Assembly: GCA_028554755.1 (NCBI GenBank)
Contig: JAPTOF010000039.1
Span: 207,716 to 271,715 of the forward strand
DNA: 64,000 nt
Source: Cordia subcordata
Taxonomy: Eukaryota; Streptophyta; Magnoliopsida; Boraginales; Cordiaceae
Direction of reading: 5' to 3'
Part shown: positions 62,359 to 64,000 of the stretch, in pieces
Position numbering within the stretch: position 1 is the stretch's first letter
Layout: each line of letters starts with the position of its first letter
Notes under the pieces: generated by a model
Databases searched by the model: none
The model's input: only the letters and a program-made list of their open reading frames with translations
What the model was told of the DNA's origin: nothing
Translations under genes and position numbers: made by a program

Positions 62359-64000
62359 TTTTTTTGCGGATCAAGTAAGAATTTATTAAACACAAATTTG
62401 GTGTACAACCATCCAAAACCCCCAAGCCAAAGATACAACAATCTAAACATAACTAGACTTGGGGATTAAGCAAGACAAAAAAAAAGAAAAACAATGAAAG
62501 GAAAACCGAAGGAAGAGCAACTCAAGTGCCTTGACCAATAGGAGTGGAAGATCTCCTAGCATGGTCAATCTCTTGCCTACTCTCCCTAGCTTCTCCAATC
62601 GCATAATCTACAATTCCACCATCCTTATGACAAGCCAAGCCTTTTGGAACATCAACATTTTCCTTCTCAAGATAGTTCTTTCCAACAACAAAATCAAAAT
62701 CTTTTTGGGTGGGATCAGCAACATAATTTGGTTCTTTAAAAGCAATGCATGTCTCATTATTTTCCTTTCCAACGTGATCTTCATTTGATATGCTACCATG
62801 ATTTGCGTCGGCATTTCCTTCATCAACCCCAAGAGCTTCAAAACGGTTAGGAGAAAGTGCTTGTGCATTGATAAACTTGGTGTCATTTTGCTGCCCCCGT
62901 TTATCCTTAATCACCTTCCACTCATTTTGATAGCAGGGTTTCCTAGCTTCATTTGCTTTCTTCCTCTCAAGTTGCTTTTGAATCCCCATTGAGTTTTTTG
63001 GGCACGAGTCAAGGTTGTGCCCAATCACTTTGCAACTATTGCATTTTAGAGGCTTCCATGCATATTCAATATCAATCTTTGCCCAAGTGCCATCTCTAAG
63101 CCGGACAAAGGTGAATTCCGGTAAATCTTTTTCAAGGTTAACTTCAATACAAACACGAGCAAACCCAATAAAAGTACGTGATTGAGTGAGAGAATCCATT
63201 TGGAGAGGAGTACCAATAGTGCTAGCAATATAACTAAGCCCCCTTCTAGTCATCAAGCTACATGGGATATTTCTCAATTTCACCAAAAGAGGATTTTATC
63301 CCATTCAAAGTTAAAAATTTGAGCATCCAAGTTCCATTTTCAAGCAACAAGGGTCTGAAATTAACGTGCCATAATTGCTCAAGGGCTTTGTCACAAGCTT
63401 CCTCATTTTCAAATTGAAAGATAAATAGACCATTCAAGCAAGTCTTAATCTCAACATGACCAAACGTTTTCCAGTGGTAATCAACAAATTTCCGTATCAA
63501 GAAGAATGGAGGGTCTTTCAAGAAATTGACCAAGTAGGCAATGCTTCCAACAATTATCACCTTCCTCAAAAACTTCTTCAGGTGGAACAGCACCCCAAGT
63601 ATTTTCATATGCAATAGGTTCAAAGTATTCAAGTTTAAGAGGGTTCTCAATCTTACCAAGGTAATTGATTCTCCAATTTATATTGTTGGCCCATGCATTA
63701 GGAGGAGCTTTAGAATCCTTGCTGCCTATCCCATTGAAAGTTCGCCCATGCTCGTCAAATTCAGCTTTGCTATTCACGTGCGGTTTGGTGGAATCACCAA
63801 AGCTACTGCCCAAAGCATTGAAAGTTGAAAATTGTGGCTGACCATGCATAGCTTGTGCATCCAATTTCCGCCCATAATTTGCTGGGGAAAGAGTGGGAAA
63901 ATCTTCGAGATTTGCAAGATTTTTTCCTGGAGTTGAAGTAAAAAACGCACCATTCTTTGCTTCTTGTTGCTGATTCATGTGTTTTGATGAGGTGGCATCC
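62359..64000 (-). mobile_element. HL-8, half-LINE running off the right edge
   Basis: Antisense in LINE-T. Tail CTTACTTGATCCGC-A7, a 163-nt 3' UTR (16 nt shorter than HL-3 by loss between aagg repeats), then ORF1. Nearly identical to HL-3 over the whole visible 1.64 kb but in a different host, so an independent insertion. The right TSD is outside the window. Confidence 0.92.
62522..64000 (-). pseudogene. HL-8 ORF1 (DUF4283 + CCHC), partial
   Basis: The last 254 codons are open: KLRNIPCSLMTRRGLSYIASTIGTPLQMDSLTQSRTFIGFARVCIEVNLEKDLPEFTFVRLRDGTWAKIDIEYAWKP, knuckle CNSCKVIGHNLDSC, end SSTPIGQGT. Upstream, small indels near 63283, 63345 and 63510 break an otherwise open frame through WGAVPPEEVFEEGDNCWKHCLLGQFLE to NQQQEAKNGAFFTS at 63978. 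The lesions are mostly not those of HL-3. Confidence 0.87.

Noticed and set aside
1..64000. CRISPR array, tRNA, rRNA, LTR retrotransposon or bacterial operon
   Set aside because: No short regular repeats, tRNA-like folds, gag-pol/integrase motifs, LTR pairs or ribosome-binding-site-led gene strings were seen.

Overview
The window looks like plant nuclear DNA built almost entirely of non-LTR retrotransposons (LINEs, L1 clade) inserted into one another. I see no host gene, tRNA, rRNA, CRISPR array, LTR element or DNA transposon. The plant assignment rests on domain content: ORF1 has a DUF4283-type domain plus a CCHC zinc knuckle, and ORF2 has an apurinic-type endonuclease, a reverse transcriptase with FADD, and a C-terminal zf-RVT zinc-binding domain. 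That combination is typical of angiosperm LINEs. The species cannot be named. Element names below (LINE-A to -T, HL-1 to -8) are mine. No ORF1 or ORF2 is intact, so the coding entries are pseudogenes.

Two classes are interleaved. (1) Two-ORF LINEs of about 5.5-6.0 kb. They have a 5' end at a pyrimidine motif (CTCTCTCTACCATG), a short upstream ORF, ORF1 (about 620-720 codons), ORF2 (about 1190 codons) starting in an ATGA overlap with the ORF1 stop, a 3' UTR of 64-95 nt, and a tail like CTTACTT..CCGC-poly(A). (2) ORF1-only elements (HL, 'half-LINE'). They have a different ORF1 lineage (about 750-810 codons) followed directly by 160-230 nt of 3' UTR and the same kind of tail, with no endonuclease or RT. 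Six HL copies keep this 3' structure and most have their own target-site duplications (TSDs), so this is a family architecture and not one deletion. The likely relation is that HL supplies ORF1 protein and borrows ORF2 from the autonomous class, like mammalian HAL1. That is inference.

Layout. 1-5135: LINE-A (+) split by HL-1 (-) and LINE-B (-), then an HL-2 fragment. 5136-12754: LINE-C (-) carrying HL-3 (-) and HL-4 (+). 12749-25132: LINE-D (+), full-length LINE-E (+) with HL-5 (-) inside, then LINE-F (-). 25133-40584: LINE-G (+) split by full-length LINE-H (-), itself split by full-length LINE-I (-). 40585-45431: LINE-J (-), internally deleted, with HL-6 (+) inside its ORF1. 45432-54509: LINE-L (-) split by HL-7 (-), split by LINE-M (+), split by full-length LINE-N (-). 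54510-57323: a scrap heap of fragments O-S. 57324-64000: LINE-T (+) cut by HL-8 (-), which runs off the right edge.

Ten TSD pairs of 16-20 bp can be read directly and fix the nesting order. The rest of the junctions have no visible TSD and probably reflect target deletions, 5' truncation or later rearrangement.
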